NCBI RefSeq assembly: GCF_011751945.2
Contig: NZ_CP064951.1
Coordinates: 62,001-126,000 of the forward strand
Length of the DNA stretch: 64,000 bases
Source: Actinomyces sp. zg-332
GTDB taxonomy: Bacteria > Actinomycetota > Actinomycetes > Actinomycetales > Actinomycetaceae
Direction: 5' to 3'
This document shows, in pieces, positions 1 to 10,143 of the stretch. How positions within the stretch are numbered: the first letter of the stretch is position 1; every line of letters begins with the position of its first letter. The position numbers and the translations under genes were made by a program. The notes under the pieces are model-generated. The model was given only the letters and a program-made list of their open reading frames with translations, did not search any database and had not been told where the DNA came from.

Positions 1-216
1 TACTTGCATTACAATGAGTGGGGCTAATATGTGTATGTAGCTTAGTATTAGTGGTATGGTGCGTTTTTGTGCGATGTTGATTCCTGTGAATATACCGCCT
101 AGTATGAATGCGTAGCTTAGTGCGTAGTATTCGTTGGGTGCTGTGAAGCAGATAATTATAGATACAATAATTGATAGTGTTATGAGTAAGCTGAAAGTTT
201 TGTTAGAAAGTTTCAT
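1..216 (-). CDS. partial small membrane protein, runs off the left edge
   Basis: The reading frame is open from an ATG at 216 to the window edge, giving 72 codons without a stop. The start is fixed by a strong Shine-Dalgarno AAGGAGGGG five bases upstream on the minus strand. The protein begins MKLSNKTFSLLITLSII and has at least two hydrophobic helices (about residues 8-24 and 30-72 with a short break), so it is an integral membrane protein. No family is recognised and the C-terminus is missing. Codons end mostly in A or C, so the plus strand is G/T rich here. Nothing downstream is visible to define an operon. Confidence 0.6.
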   Translation of the reverse strand, partial: MKLSNKTFSLLITLSIIVSIIICFTAPNEYYALSYAFILGGIFTGINIAQKRTIPLILSYIHILAPLIVMQV

Positions 217-318
217 TGCCCCTCCTTAAATTTTAATGTATTGCATTTATAATCTGAAAAGCTACTATGGCATTTTTTCATATTTGTATTTGAGTAGGTT
301 TTTGCCTATTTATTTGCA

Positions 319-390
319 TTAGTTACACTTAACTCTTTGAATGGGAATAGGGTAAGTATAGAGAAAATTATTGTCAGTTTTTTTAAACAT
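319..390 (-). CDS. 23-aa small ORF or 5' remnant of a lost gene
   Basis: An ATG at 390 is preceded at ideal spacing by AAAGGAGGAAAT, one of the best ribosome binding sites in the window. The frame runs 23 codons (MFKKTDNNFLYTYPIP...) to TAA at 319. The product matches nothing I know. Either it is a real small peptide, or the start of a gene whose remainder was deleted, which would fit the decayed spacer around it. The ribosome binding site is what makes it worth recording. Confidence 0.3.
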   Translation of the reverse strand: MFKKTDNNFLYTYPIPIQRVKCN

Positions 391-948
391 ATTTCCTCCT
401 TTGGAATGAGTGAGAAAAGTATCTCACGCTCTCATTTTAAAGTTTTATAAAAGAAAGTGCAAATAGTTCGTAATGTAAAAATCGAATAGATTCCTAAAAA
501 GAATTCTATCTATATTGAATGGTTGAAATGAATTAGTAAACTAACGCTTTGGACTGTACAATGCACTAGCTAAGTTCAGCTTTTAATTAGAAAAGCAAAA
601 TTTCAAAATATCCATAGGTGTATAGGTTTCGATAAACTAACAAATGCAGAGCAAAATCTTAAACCTACATCTAAGAAAATCAAAGTTATATCAAAGTGAT
701 GCTAAAAATTAACGAAATAGTTTAAATAATATTACTAATATATATACTTAAAAATAACTCAGAAAATACTACATGCTACCTGAACGACTCTAATTTAACG
801 CCCAGCTTAGACATAAAGTAACAATAAGAATCCTGCCTAGCTATAGTCAAAATTTATGCGCCAAGAATATCACAGTAAATCGCCTAAAATCTCGTAAATT
901 CACCTCTCATAAAACTAAAAACCGTAAACAAACTATAGGTATATGTTG

Positions 949-954
949 TAATAT
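949..954 (+). promoter_or_regulatory. -10-like hexamer placing cysS as a leaderless mRNA
   Basis: TAATAT lies six bases before the cysS ATG and there is no Shine-Dalgarno sequence between it and the start. Transcription from this hexamer would begin at or next to the A of the ATG. Leaderless mRNAs are common in actinobacteria. This is inferred from spacing only. Confidence 0.35.
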
Positions 955-960
955 ATATAC

Positions 961-2403
961 ATGGCTTTACATTTATACGATTCGGCAACAAAACAAGTCC
1001 GAAAATTTGAACCTTTAAAAGAAAACGAAGTGTCGATTTACCTATGTGGTGCAACAGTACAAGGTAGTCCGCACATAGGACATATGCGTTCTTCCCTAGT
1101 TTTTGACGTACTAGTGAGATGGCTACGTAGACGCAAATACAATGTTACTTTAGTTAGAAACGTCACTGATATTGACGATAAAATCCTTGTTAAGTCTGCT
1201 GAAGCTGGCGAAAACTGGTGGGTATGGGCTTTGAAGTTTGAACGTGAGTTCACTGAAGCTTACAATGCTTTGGGTGTACTTCCTCCAACTTATGAACCAC
1301 GTGCAACTGGTCATGTGACAGACATGATTGAGCTAATCCAAATCCTTATCGATAGAGGCCATGCATACAGCAACGACGATGGAAATGTTTACTTTAGCGT
1401 AAGGTCGCTGAAAGACTACGGAACGCTGACAAACCAAAATATTGACGATCTTGCAACAACTGAAGATGACTCACAGATTGACGGTTTAGTTGAATCCGGA
1501 AAGAGGGATGCTTGTGACTTTGCTTTGTGGAAAGCTGTAAAGCCAACTGAACCTCAAACTGCTTCATGGGATACCCCATGGGGAAGAGGAAGACCGGGCT
1601 GGCACTTAGAATGCTCAGCAATGTCAAAGCGTTACCTAGGTGAAAGTTTTGACATTCACGGTGGCGGAATTGATTTGCGTTTCCCTCACCACGAGAATGA
1701 GCAAGCACAGTCTCACGGAGCTGGTTGGGGCTTTGCTAACCATTGGATTCATAATGCTTGGGTGACAATAAAGGGTGAAAAAATGTCTAAATCTCTAGGC
1801 AATTCACTTATTGTTTCACACCTTTTAGAAGAAACCCCAGCGCCAGTTTTGCGTCTAGCACTTGGCACTGTGCATTATCGTTCAACTGTTGAATTTTCTG
1901 AGCAATCCTTACATGACGCACAGCTAACTTGGGATAAATTCACTAATTTCGTTGAAAGAGCAGCTAAGTTTGCTGGGCAAGTTGAAGATATCGAGTTAGA
2001 TGCTGATGAGTTACCACAAGAGTTTGTGAACGCTTTGGACGATGACTTGAACTTGGCTAGTGCTATGGCAACTATTCATGAGTGGATAAAGCTGGGTAAT
2101 AAAGCTATAGCTGATGAGGACGCTGAAAACACTCGCAAAGCTTTGCTTTACGTGCGCTCAATGCTTGATATATTAGGCTTAGATCCACTTTCGCCAGTAT
2201 GGTCAAATGCTGGCTCTGGAAATGAGCAAGACGAAAACGCAATGAAAGCTTTGGATACCTTAGTGCATAGAGTTCTTGAGGATAGACAACAAGCTCGCGC
2301 TGAAAAAGACTGGGCTAAAGCTGATAGTTTGCGTGATTTACTTGTAGAAGCTGGAATAGTTGTTGAAGATGGTGCTAATGGAGCATCTTGGCACTTGGGA
2401 TAA
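961..2403 (+). CDS. cysS: cysteine--tRNA ligase
   Basis: Charges tRNA-Cys with cysteine in the cytoplasm. This class I synthetase of 480 aa has the HIGH signature as PHIGH (residues about 37-41) and the KMSKS loop as GEKMSKS near residue 275. The zinc site ligands are visible: CGATVQG near residue 29, HLECSAMS, and HHENEQAQ. Length is usual for the family. The start is the first ATG; there is no ribosome binding site but a -10-like hexamer six bases upstream. In mycobacteria cysS sits directly before the SpoU gene rlmB; here the order is kept but 0.9 kb of non-coding DNA separates them, and the ispD/ispF neighbours are not seen. Confidence 0.97.
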   Translation: MALHLYDSATKQVRKFEPLKENEVSIYLCGATVQGSPHIGHMRSSLVFDVLVRWLRRRKYNVTLVRNVTDIDDKILVKSAEAGENWWVWALKFEREFTEAYNALGVLPPTYEPRATGHVTDMIELIQILIDRGHAYSNDDGNVYFSVRSLKDYGTLTNQNIDDLATTEDDSQIDGLVESGKRDACDFALWKAVKPTEPQTASWDTPWGRGRPGWHLECSAMSKRYLGESFDIHGGGIDLRFPHHENEQAQSHGAGWGFANHWIHNAWVTIKGEKMSKSLGNSLIVSHLLEETPAPVLRLALGTVHYRSTVEFSEQSLHDAQLTWDKFTNFVERAAKFAGQVEDIELDADELPQEFVNALDDDLNLASAMATIHEWIKLGNKAIADEDAENTRKALLYVRSMLDILGLDPLSPVWSNAGSGNEQDENAMKALDTLVHRVLEDRQQARAEKDWAKADSLRDLLVEAGIVVEDGANGASWHLG

Positions 2404-2526
2404 TTGCGTAAATGTTTTGTGAAGTTGCTAAATAAATAGGTGACTTTAGCATTTGCTTACACTTTCCTAGTGATTATTTTGTTAGCAATAGCTTCAGTAA
2501 GTTCATATACTTCAATGTAATTTAGC

Positions 2527-2542
2527 TGTTTCACGTGAAACG
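2527..2542. other. parS centromere site (ParB binding)
   Basis: TGTTTCACGTGAAACG matches the conserved bacterial parS palindrome TGTTTCACGTGAAACA at 15 of 16 positions, with the whole central 14-bp palindrome intact. It is intergenic, as is usual for parS. ParB loads here to organise and segregate the origin region. Confidence 0.85.
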
Positions 2543-2559
2543 AATCTTAAATAATGTAC

Positions 2560-2590
2560 AAAGAGCTGGGCGTTAAACCTAGCTCTTTTT
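2560..2590 (+). terminator. rho-independent terminator after cysS
   Basis: AAAGAGCT (2560-2567) pairs with AGCTCTTT (2581-2588); three further pairs including one G-T extend the stem to 11 bp around a seven-base loop, followed by T's. The parS site lies between the cysS stop and this hairpin. Confidence 0.8.
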
Positions 2591-3317
2591 GTGATTTTCA
2601 AAGAAAAACTTTGGTAGTGTAGTAGAAAGTTATTGGGAAACACTTTTATCTTAAGCATAAAGCAAAAATAAAATTACTGAGCTTGGCATAATAAAAGTAG
2701 AGCTAAACAACTGCATAATACTGTAGTGAATTTTTGGGACTGAAAGCTAAAAAGATGTGTAGTAATAGTTATCTTGTACACCTTAGCGTTCGATAATATT
2801 AGCGTAAAAGTTATTTCTTACGAAGAAGTTTAGAGGTTTGTGGGGTAACCTTTCATCTCTACCTTTTAAGCGTAAAATTCAACATATCTGCGTAATATTT
2901 TCTTATCGCTAAGAATGAAATAAGGATATAAAAGTTACTAAAATTTACCTAAGCTTGCATATTGAAACTTAGCCTATAAAGATAAACTATTCTTGTAGCA
3001 TTTAGCCTGTAGGTCACTTGAAATGAAGACAAGATATTATTAAAAACTTCAAGACTTAGCGATAAAATGTGTAAAACTACACTAAAATAAAACACAACAG
3101 CAAGCAAAAAGTGAAAATAGAGTATAAAATCAAGTAGAATAAAATGAACGAAATATAAGATGAAATGCAGATTTTATCTATAAAAGGTTAAAAGATATCG
3201 ACAAAACGAATCAGACAACATAAAATAACAGTTTCGTTCATAAGTGTATTTTATGCAAAACAAATATACATACAAAATAGTAGATTTAACTGAGAATTTA
3301 CGTACACAGGAGAAAAA

Positions 3318-4310
3318 ATGGCTGGCAATTCACAACGCCGAGGTGCAGTACGAAAAGCTGGATCAAAAAAAGGAGCAGTTGTTGGTTCTGGTGGACAGCG
3401 TCGTCGTGGTCTAGAGGGCAAAGGACCAACCCCAAAGGCTGAAGATCGCTCATGGCACCCAGCTGCTAAACGTAAAGCTGTGGCTGAAAAGGCAAAACAG
3501 CGACAAGAGCAAATTGAAGCCAGCAGAAATAGAGCTCCAAGCCGTGTACGTGCCTTGAATATTCCAGAGGAACACGAAATAATTTGCGGTAGAAACCCTG
3601 TAAAAGAAGCAATTGCTAGTGGTTTAGATCCAATACGCGTGTTCATGACAGGTGGGATTCTGGGCGATAAAAGAGTCGAAGAGGTAGTTCGCACAGCAAC
3701 AGCTTTAGGAGCTCCAATCGTTGAGCTGACTCGTGGTGACCTCGATTATTTGACAGATGAAGCTGTACACCAAGGGATAGCTATAGAAATCGGTGGCTAC
3801 GAATATTGTGGCGCTATGGATTTGGTTGAAAAAGCTCTTGATAAGGGCAGGAAACCGCTGATAGTTGCACTTGATGGCGTAACTGATCCTCACAACTTGG
3901 GTGCAGTTTTGCGTAGTGGCGCTGCTTTTGGTGTAGACGGTGTGCTTTTACCCACTCGCCGTTCTGTGAACGTGAATATGACTGTATGGAAAGTTTCGGC
4001 TGGTGCTGTTGCTAAAGTGCCTGTTGCACGTGAAACAAACCTTGTGAATGCTTTGGAACTGCTGAAAAAAGCTGGTTGTTTCGTGGTTGGCTTAGATGGT
4101 AATGCTGACTGTGCTGTTGCTGAAATGGATTTGGCGACTGAAGGGCTTGTAGTTGTTACAGGTGCTGAAGGCAAGGGCATTTCTCGTTTAGTTCGCGAAC
4201 ACTGTGATTTGATTGTTTCTATTCCGATTAGTTCGAATATGGAATCTTTGAATGCCGCTGTTGCAACCGGTATAGCTTTATATGAGATAGATAAAATACG
4301 TTCAAACTAA
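3318..4310 (+). CDS. rlmB: 23S rRNA 2'-O-methyltransferase, SpoU/TrmH family
   Basis: Methylates ribose on RNA, most likely 23S rRNA, using SAM through the trefoil-knot SpoU fold. All three SpoU motifs are present: HNLGAVLR (about residue 191), TGAEGKGIS (about 281) and the NMESLNAAVA knot motif (about 306). The first 80 or so residues are a very basic, Lys/Arg-rich extension (MAGNSQRRGAVRKAG...) typical of actinobacterial members, followed by the L30e-like substrate domain. The start has a clear GGAG ribosome binding site eight bases upstream. Length 330 aa is normal for actinobacteria. The exact methylated position is inferred from family, so the symbol is likely but not certain. Confidence 0.88.
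   Translation: MAGNSQRRGAVRKAGSKKGAVVGSGGQRRRGLEGKGPTPKAEDRSWHPAAKRKAVAEKAKQRQEQIEASRNRAPSRVRALNIPEEHEIICGRNPVKEAIASGLDPIRVFMTGGILGDKRVEEVVRTATALGAPIVELTRGDLDYLTDEAVHQGIAIEIGGYEYCGAMDLVEKALDKGRKPLIVALDGVTDPHNLGAVLRSGAAFGVDGVLLPTRRSVNVNMTVWKVSAGAVAKVPVARETNLVNALELLKKAGCFVVGLDGNADCAVAEMDLATEGLVVVTGAEGKGISRLVREHCDLIVSIPISSNMESLNAAVATGIALYEIDKIRSN
4022..4037. other. parS-like site inside rlmB
   Basis: TGTTGCACGTGAAACA differs from the parS consensus at one position (G for T at position 5), which breaks the palindrome in one arm. It is within coding sequence, so it could be chance, but it falls between two clearer sites only 7 kb apart. Confidence 0.5.
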
Positions 4311-4355
4311 TCTAAATATACTTTACTTATAAGTTTTGCGTATTAGGAGTTTTAT

Positions 4356-4419
4356 AAATCTGTCTACTTTTATTGAGTGTTTTTCTAAAATACTAATAAG
4401 GATAAGGGTAGGCAGATTT
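4356..4419 (+). terminator. long-loop inverted repeat downstream of rlmB
   Basis: AAATCTGTCTAC (4356-4367) can pair with GTAGGCAGATTT (4408-4419) with one wobble, leaving a 40-base loop, followed by a T-rich stretch. It may serve as the rlmB terminator. The rest of the 4311-4691 spacer holds only the gdhA terminator. Confidence 0.4.
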
Positions 4420-4592
4420 TGCATTTACTTTTTCTTTTCATCGTAACTTCGGAAAAGTTATACTATTCAATAAAATATAGAATTTGTGATTTTAAGAGTA
4501 GATATTGTTTATATACACAATGTGTAGCAGTCATTTGTCGCAAACTTACAATAATAACTTCGTAATTTTTCTTTTAAGTAAGCAAAATAAAA

Positions 4593-4627
4593 GGTCTTAA
4601 GTTGGGCTAAAAGCCTGTCTTAAGACC
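4593..4627 (-). terminator. rho-independent terminator of gdhA
   Basis: Perfect 9-bp stem GGTCTTAAG / CTTAAGACC with an inner GGGCT/AGCC pairing; on the minus strand it is followed by TTTTATTTT. It lies 65 bp after the gdhA stop. Confidence 0.85.
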
Positions 4628-4691
4628 ATTTATATGTAGTTTACGTAATTGTGATACAAGTAAAACGATTACAAGTATCTTTTAATTTACA

Positions 4692-6468
<1,777 letters not shown>

Positions 6469-6541
6469 GCCCCCATCGTCTAGCGGCCTAGGACGTCGCC
6501 CTTTCACGGCGGTAACACGGGTTCAAATCCCGTTGGGGGTA
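6469..6541 (+). tRNA. tRNA-Glu (TTC)
   Basis: Full cloverleaf: acceptor GCCCCCA against TGGGGGT with the G-U first pair usual in actinobacterial tRNA-Glu, anticodon loop CTTTCAC with TTC at 6503-6505, T-arm GTTCAAATC. CCA is not encoded. Confidence 0.95.
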
Positions 6542-6588
6542 CGCATTAAATGCAAAGTCACAATGCTAGTATTTTACTAGTTATTGTT

Positions 6589-6662
6589 GGCCCCGTAGCG
6601 CAGTTGGTTAGCGCGCCGCCCTGTCACGGCGGAGGTCGCGGGTTCGAGCCCCGTCGGGGTCG
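6589..6662 (+). tRNA. tRNA-Asp (GTC)
   Basis: Acceptor GGCCCCG pairs with CGGGGTC, anticodon loop CTGTCAC gives GTC, T-loop GTTCGAG, discriminator G as expected for tRNA-Asp. 47 bp after tRNA-Glu, probably one transcript; CCA is not encoded. Confidence 0.95.
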
Positions 6663-6700
6663 CCGACCGAATCGGCAATTCTGATTATGCTGTGGTCAAC

Positions 6701-6773
6701 GGCTCTGTAGCTCAGTTGGTAGAGCGTTCGACTGAAAATCGAAAGGTCACCGGATCGATGCCGGTCGGAGCCA
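6701..6773 (+). tRNA. tRNA-Phe (GAA)
   Basis: Acceptor GGCTCTG pairs with CGGAGCC, anticodon GAA at 6734-6736 in loop CTGAAAA, T-loop with ATCGATG, discriminator A. Last member of the Glu-Asp-Phe cluster, followed at once by a terminator. Confidence 0.95.
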
Positions 6774-7338
6774 CAAATATTTTTCCCCTTTATTTGGGGA
6801 ATTTTTGGTTTAACGACTGGTGTTTTCTTAAATCTTATAATGACCATGTTTTCATAAGTTTCATAAAGGTGTGAATATTTCTTATTTTCTCCTATGTTTT
6901 GCTCGAAATCTAAATACGATAAATTTATTGATTCATTTTTCTAGCTTTTATATACTCAAAGTTTAGTATCTGCATGATTTGATACATTTTTACGTTTTTA
7001 TTTATAAAAATTACTTATTTTATTTCGTTACTTCGTACTGCTTATTTTCATTACGGTTCTCTGTTAAAAAATATTTTACGTTTGTTTGTTCTGTGATATT
7101 TGTTCTATTTTATTAGTTTGTAATTTTATCTGTAAAGCTATTCCAGATTTGCACTATTGTTTTATGCATACTTATTTTGCGTCTTTTGAATACTTATACC
7201 CAAACTCGTTTCTAACACTACTGTTTGATTTTAAGGGCTATTATGAATTTGTAGTTTTATATTAGGAACTATAGTAAAATTTGCCAAGTTTCTTATAGTC
7301 AATTTATATATTTTTCAAAACTCATAGGCATATCAAAT
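6774..7338. other. 565-bp intergenic region after the tRNA cluster
   Basis: Apart from the tRNA terminator I see only T-rich non-coding DNA between two converging units. No terminator for nth is evident. Confidence 0.5.
6783..6806 (+). terminator. terminator of the tRNA cluster
   Basis: TTCCCC / GGGGAA stem with a seven-base loop and a run of five T, ten bases after tRNA-Phe. Confidence 0.85.
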
Positions 7339-8025
7339 TTATAGTTTAGCTTTTTCAATCTTTTTCAAATCAAATGCTGAAGCACACAACTCGGATAAAG
7401 GACAGATTTCGCAGTGGGCTTTGCGTGCAGTACAAATATTTCTACCATGATCTATTAATCGGTGACAAGTAACAGTCCAAATTAGTGGATCTAGCAAACC
7501 AGCCAAATCTGATTCAGCTTTCACGGGATCCTTATGTTTTGTCCAACCTAGCCTACGAGAAATTCGTCCGATGTGGGTATCTATTGTTAACCCAGGAATA
7601 TTATAAGCATTTCCTAGTACTACATTAGCTGTTTTACGCCCAACCCCCGATAAAGTAACTAGTTCTTCCAACCTATCAGGAACCTCGCCGTTATACTTTT
7701 CAACTAACTGTGATCCGAGCTTTATAATTCGTTCAGCTTTTGTACGATAAAACCCTATAGGTTTAAGTATTCTTTCCACATCGCTGATTTGTGCTTGGCT
7801 TAAAACTTTAGGACTAGGATAGTTTTTAAATAGTTCAGGAGTTACTTGGTTTACTCTCTCATCAGTTGTTTGTGCTGATAAGACAGTTGCTACTAGTAGC
7901 TCATAAGCATTTGTATAGTCCAAACTACATTTTGAGTCAGGATAAGTTTTTGACAGGATTTCTACAATCAATTTAGCTTTTTCTTTAGCTTGCTTTGATT
8001 TTCTGGTTGGCTTGTAATTTGTCAT
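7339..8025 (-). CDS. nth: endonuclease III, DNA glycosylase/AP lyase
   Basis: Removes oxidised pyrimidines and nicks abasic sites in base excision repair. The helix-hairpin-helix LSGVGRKTANVVLG carries the catalytic lysine (Lys131), the catalytic aspartate is in TIDTHIGR (Asp149), and the [4Fe-4S] ligands have the canonical Cys-X6-Cys-X2-Cys-X5-Cys spacing at residues 198-214. Length 228 aa is usual. There is no clear ribosome binding site at the first ATG. In many actinobacteria nth follows a crp-type regulator; none is seen here. Confidence 0.96.
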   Translation of the reverse strand: MTNYKPTRKSKQAKEKAKLIVEILSKTYPDSKCSLDYTNAYELLVATVLSAQTTDERVNQVTPELFKNYPSPKVLSQAQISDVERILKPIGFYRTKAERIIKLGSQLVEKYNGEVPDRLEELVTLSGVGRKTANVVLGNAYNIPGLTIDTHIGRISRRLGWTKHKDPVKAESDLAGLLDPLIWTVTCHRLIDHGRNICTARKAHCEICPLSELCASAFDLKKIEKAKL

Positions 8026-8426
8026 TTTGTTGTATTCGTTTACCTTGGTTGCTTATTTTGTAGCTTGGATAACTGTTTATCTAATGTGTTTGAATCGTTG
8101 GTGGTTTGCTAAAAATCACTTGGGAATAACTTGTGTGTCAATATACATAATATACAATTACCAAATATTTATAAACAGACCCGTTTGTGGATTTATTACT
8201 TTAATGTTATGTTCATTTGTTACTCATATAATTGTGTTCGCGTTGAGTCAGTTTTGCTGATTTAGTATTTTGGTTAGTAAAAACTTCGCTATGGAAACTT
8301 TGTAATACAAAACTTGCTGTGAAAATTTCTCTGACGAAAATTTTGCAGAATAAAGCACAAGAGTTTTGTTTCTAGAATTTTCTTGAACCAAAAATACTGC
8401 AATAGTTCTGATAAACATTAGCCTAC
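8026..8426. other. 401-bp intergenic region
   Basis: Upstream of nth and downstream of the SCP_3 gene. It holds one open frame of 77 codons (8027-8260) that I do not accept as a gene. No hairpin terminator for the SCP_3 gene is evident. Confidence 0.4.
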
Positions 8427-8801
8427 TTATGGCTGGCTAGAAGATAGAGTAAAAATAGGTAATAGTCTAGACAGATTTGATCTTTCTCCGTTAGCCTCTA
8501 TAAGGTTTTTAGCAACTGCTTCTTCCCAAGTCATTGTTCCTACACATAGCTCTATCCATACTTTCGGACTAGATTCCACTACTGCTGGTGGCGTTCCTCT
8601 GCGGTGTGTGTTTCCATCTAAAATTTGTGTTGCTCCGGCTGGGGGAATACGTACTTCTACACTTCTGCCAGGATATAGTCTAGATAATTCTTGTAGACTA
8701 TACCTCACTGCTAGCGTAGTTGTTTTTCTGGTTTCGTCACCATTTAAGTAGTCGACTATTGCTTGAACGCCTTCTTTTTCAAGGATACACTTTTTGCTCA
8801 T
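8427..8801 (-). CDS. SCP_3 family (bacterial sterol-carrier-protein-like) protein
   Basis: The 124-aa protein shows the core signature of this actinobacterial family: RYSLQELSRLYPGRSVEVRIPP, then GGxTHRRGTPPAVVES-like and a W-E-x-C-V-G-T-M-T-W-E-E-A segment (residues 85-95). These proteins are related to the lipid-binding SCP2 fold, but no ligand or reaction is established for the group. It lies 23 bp after the rhodanese gene on the same strand, so the two are probably co-transcribed. The ribosome binding site is weak. Confidence 0.75.
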   Translation of the reverse strand: MSKKCILEKEGVQAIVDYLNGDETRKTTTLAVRYSLQELSRLYPGRSVEVRIPPAGATQILDGNTHRRGTPPAVVESSPKVWIELCVGTMTWEEAVAKNLIEANGERSNLSRLLPIFTLSSSQP

Positions 8802-8824
8802 ATTTTATTTTTGACTTTATTTTC

Positions 8825-9142
8825 CTAATTGGCGGTTTCTTCTTCGCTCCATGCTTGTATACTACCTATATCGTAAACATTTTTATATCCCAAATTTTTA
8901 AGTTTTTGTGTTGCACATTCACTTCTTATTCCTCGCTGACAGTAAACGAATATAGGTTGTTCTTTGTCAGATAGTTCTTCGGGAGCCTTTTCTGAATCTA
9001 TAGTTTCAAGAGGTATATTAATAGCATTTTTGATGTGTGATTGATTGTAAGCTTCTTGTAGTCGTACATCTATGATTATATGATTTTCGTTTTCCTGCAT
9101 TAATTTCTTAGCTGAGTTCGGATCTATAAAGTTACTCATTAC
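8825..9142 (-). CDS. rhodanese-like domain protein
   Basis: A single-domain rhodanese of 105 aa. It has the CH2A region IIDVRLQEAYNQSHI and the catalytic loop CQRGIRSE with the active cysteine, so sulfur or similar group transfer is likely; the physiological acceptor is unknown. I start it at ATG 9142 (MSNFIDPNSAKK), which follows AGGGTA and begins where homologues begin. A longer TTG start at 9184 would overlap a TATAAT -10 element (9184-9189, minus), so it is unlikely. Probably the first gene of a two-gene unit with the SCP_3 gene. Confidence 0.8.
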   Translation of the reverse strand, partial: VMSNFIDPNSAKKLMQENENHIIIDVRLQEAYNQSHIKNAINIPLETIDSEKAPEELSDKEQPIFVYCQRGIRSECATQKLKNLGYKNVYDIGSIQAWSEEETAN

Positions 9143-9694
9143 CCTATACCTTGCTTCCAGAGTTATTATTGTATTTTCAATCAATTATAAGTAGTTAATG
9201 TGGAATTTTTCCATATTTCATTTTGATTTTATAGAGCATCTCGCTTAGTGGTTGTTTATACTTTTATGAATAATAAAGATTGGTACTGTTGCCATTTTAC
9301 TAGACTTATAGAAAGAAAGTATATGTACTTATTAGATTTAACTTTTTATGGATAAAGATTTTAAACGTTAATTTTGTTCTCATCTTTTGCATAAAATTCT
9401 TGTTATTATAGGCGCAAATATTTTTTCGTTTTATGGCAACTTGGCAACTTTTGAGAGTTAAATTTCTTAGAATGCTTAGCATTTTCATTGTGATATTACA
9501 AATAGTCTAATTTTATTTTTATGTGATTTTTATTCCAGTTTCACGTGAAACAAATTAAATCTTTTAATTTTTCTAGGTTAGTTTTTATTTGTGTGTATGA
9601 AAAATTATTAAAACAAGGTAGTATTGATTAGGTATATAGTAAGTTTTGGGTGCTTTATGTTCCCCTTTTGGATTTTATGGAGGGGGGTCACGCC
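9143..9694. other. 552-bp intergenic region with parS
   Basis: Divergent promoters for the rhodanese unit (TATAAT at 9184-9189, minus) and the DUF3073 gene, and a parS palindrome at 9537-9552. Nothing else recognisable. Confidence 0.5.
9537..9552. other. parS centromere site (ParB binding)
   Basis: AGTTTCACGTGAAACA, 15 of 16 matches to the parS consensus with the central 14-bp palindrome perfect; intergenic. Confidence 0.85.
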
Positions 9695-9886
9695 ATGGGG
9701 CGCGGCCGTCAAAAGGCGAAACAGACTAAGGTTGCGAGGAAACTGAAGTATTATAGTCCTGAAACAGACTATGCTCAACTTGAACGAGAGTTGAGTGGTA
9801 AAAGTAATCTTAGTACAGAAGAAGAGTATGAAAACACTTCCTCAATGTATGGTTGGGAAGATTATGATCCTGACCAAGAGGGTTAG
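9695..9886 (+). CDS. DUF3073 family protein
   Basis: A 63-aa highly charged protein beginning MGRGRQKAKQTKVARKLKYY, the hallmark of the actinobacterial DUF3073 family. A basic N-terminal half (nucleic-acid-like) is followed by an acidic C-terminus with a WEDYDPD ending. Function is unknown. The start is ATG 9695, immediately after a very strong GGAGGGGGG ribosome binding site; the upstream in-frame ATG at 9650 lacks one and adds residues not found in the family. It is monocistronic with a perfect terminator. Confidence 0.88.
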   Translation: MGRGRQKAKQTKVARKLKYYSPETDYAQLERELSGKSNLSTEEEYENTSSMYGWEDYDPDQEG

Positions 9887-9896
9887 TATTCTTTTT

Positions 9897-9930
9897 AGGT
9901 GGCGTATGTTTATCGTATGCCACCTGTTTT
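9897..9930 (+). terminator. terminator after DUF3073
   Basis: A 12-bp stem (9897-9908 with 9914-9925, two wobble pairs), five-base loop and a T run at 9927-9930. Confidence 0.88.
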
Positions 9931-10143
9931 AAACTTAAAAATACTTTTCTCCTTTAGGGATGAAAATTAAAAATCTAATAATTAAATAGAATATTACCTT
10001 TATAAGATGTAAATTAATTCATAGAATATATCTAGACGTATTTATCGTTTTACACTATGAAAACTTTTTCTTAGCGGCAAATGACTTAAAATGTATACAC
10101 TCATAGCGTCTAAAATATAGGAATATTTGGGAAAGTTTTAATA

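Larger units (their letters stand above)
217..960. other. 744-bp intergenic region
   Basis: This AT-rich spacer holds the strong ribosome binding site of the left-edge gene, a 23-codon ORF with its own strong ribosome binding site (319-390, minus), and a short inverted repeat GTGAGA-N6-TCTCAC at 410-427 that could be an operator for that ORF. From about 430 to 940 I see no ORF, RNA or repeat. Confidence 0.5.
2404..3317. other. 914-bp intergenic region between cysS and rlmB
   Basis: Contains a parS site (2527-2542) and the cysS terminator (2560-2590). From 2600 to the rlmB ribosome binding site at 3309 the DNA is AT-rich and I find no ORF, RNA gene or repeat. The length is odd because the flanking genes are normally neighbours. 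Confidence 0.5.

Noticed and set aside
6608-6874. Open frames across the tRNA cluster on both strands
   Set aside because: They overlap tRNA-Asp and tRNA-Phe; spurious translations of tRNA sequence.
8027-8260. 77-codon hydrophobic open frame divergent from nth
   Set aside because: Starts with TTG one base from the nth start, has no ribosome binding site, and T-rich DNA gives hydrophobic frames by chance.
9306-9488. 60-codon minus-strand ORF in the parS spacer
   Set aside because: No ribosome binding site and a composition of random AT-rich DNA (Lys, Asn, Phe, Thr).
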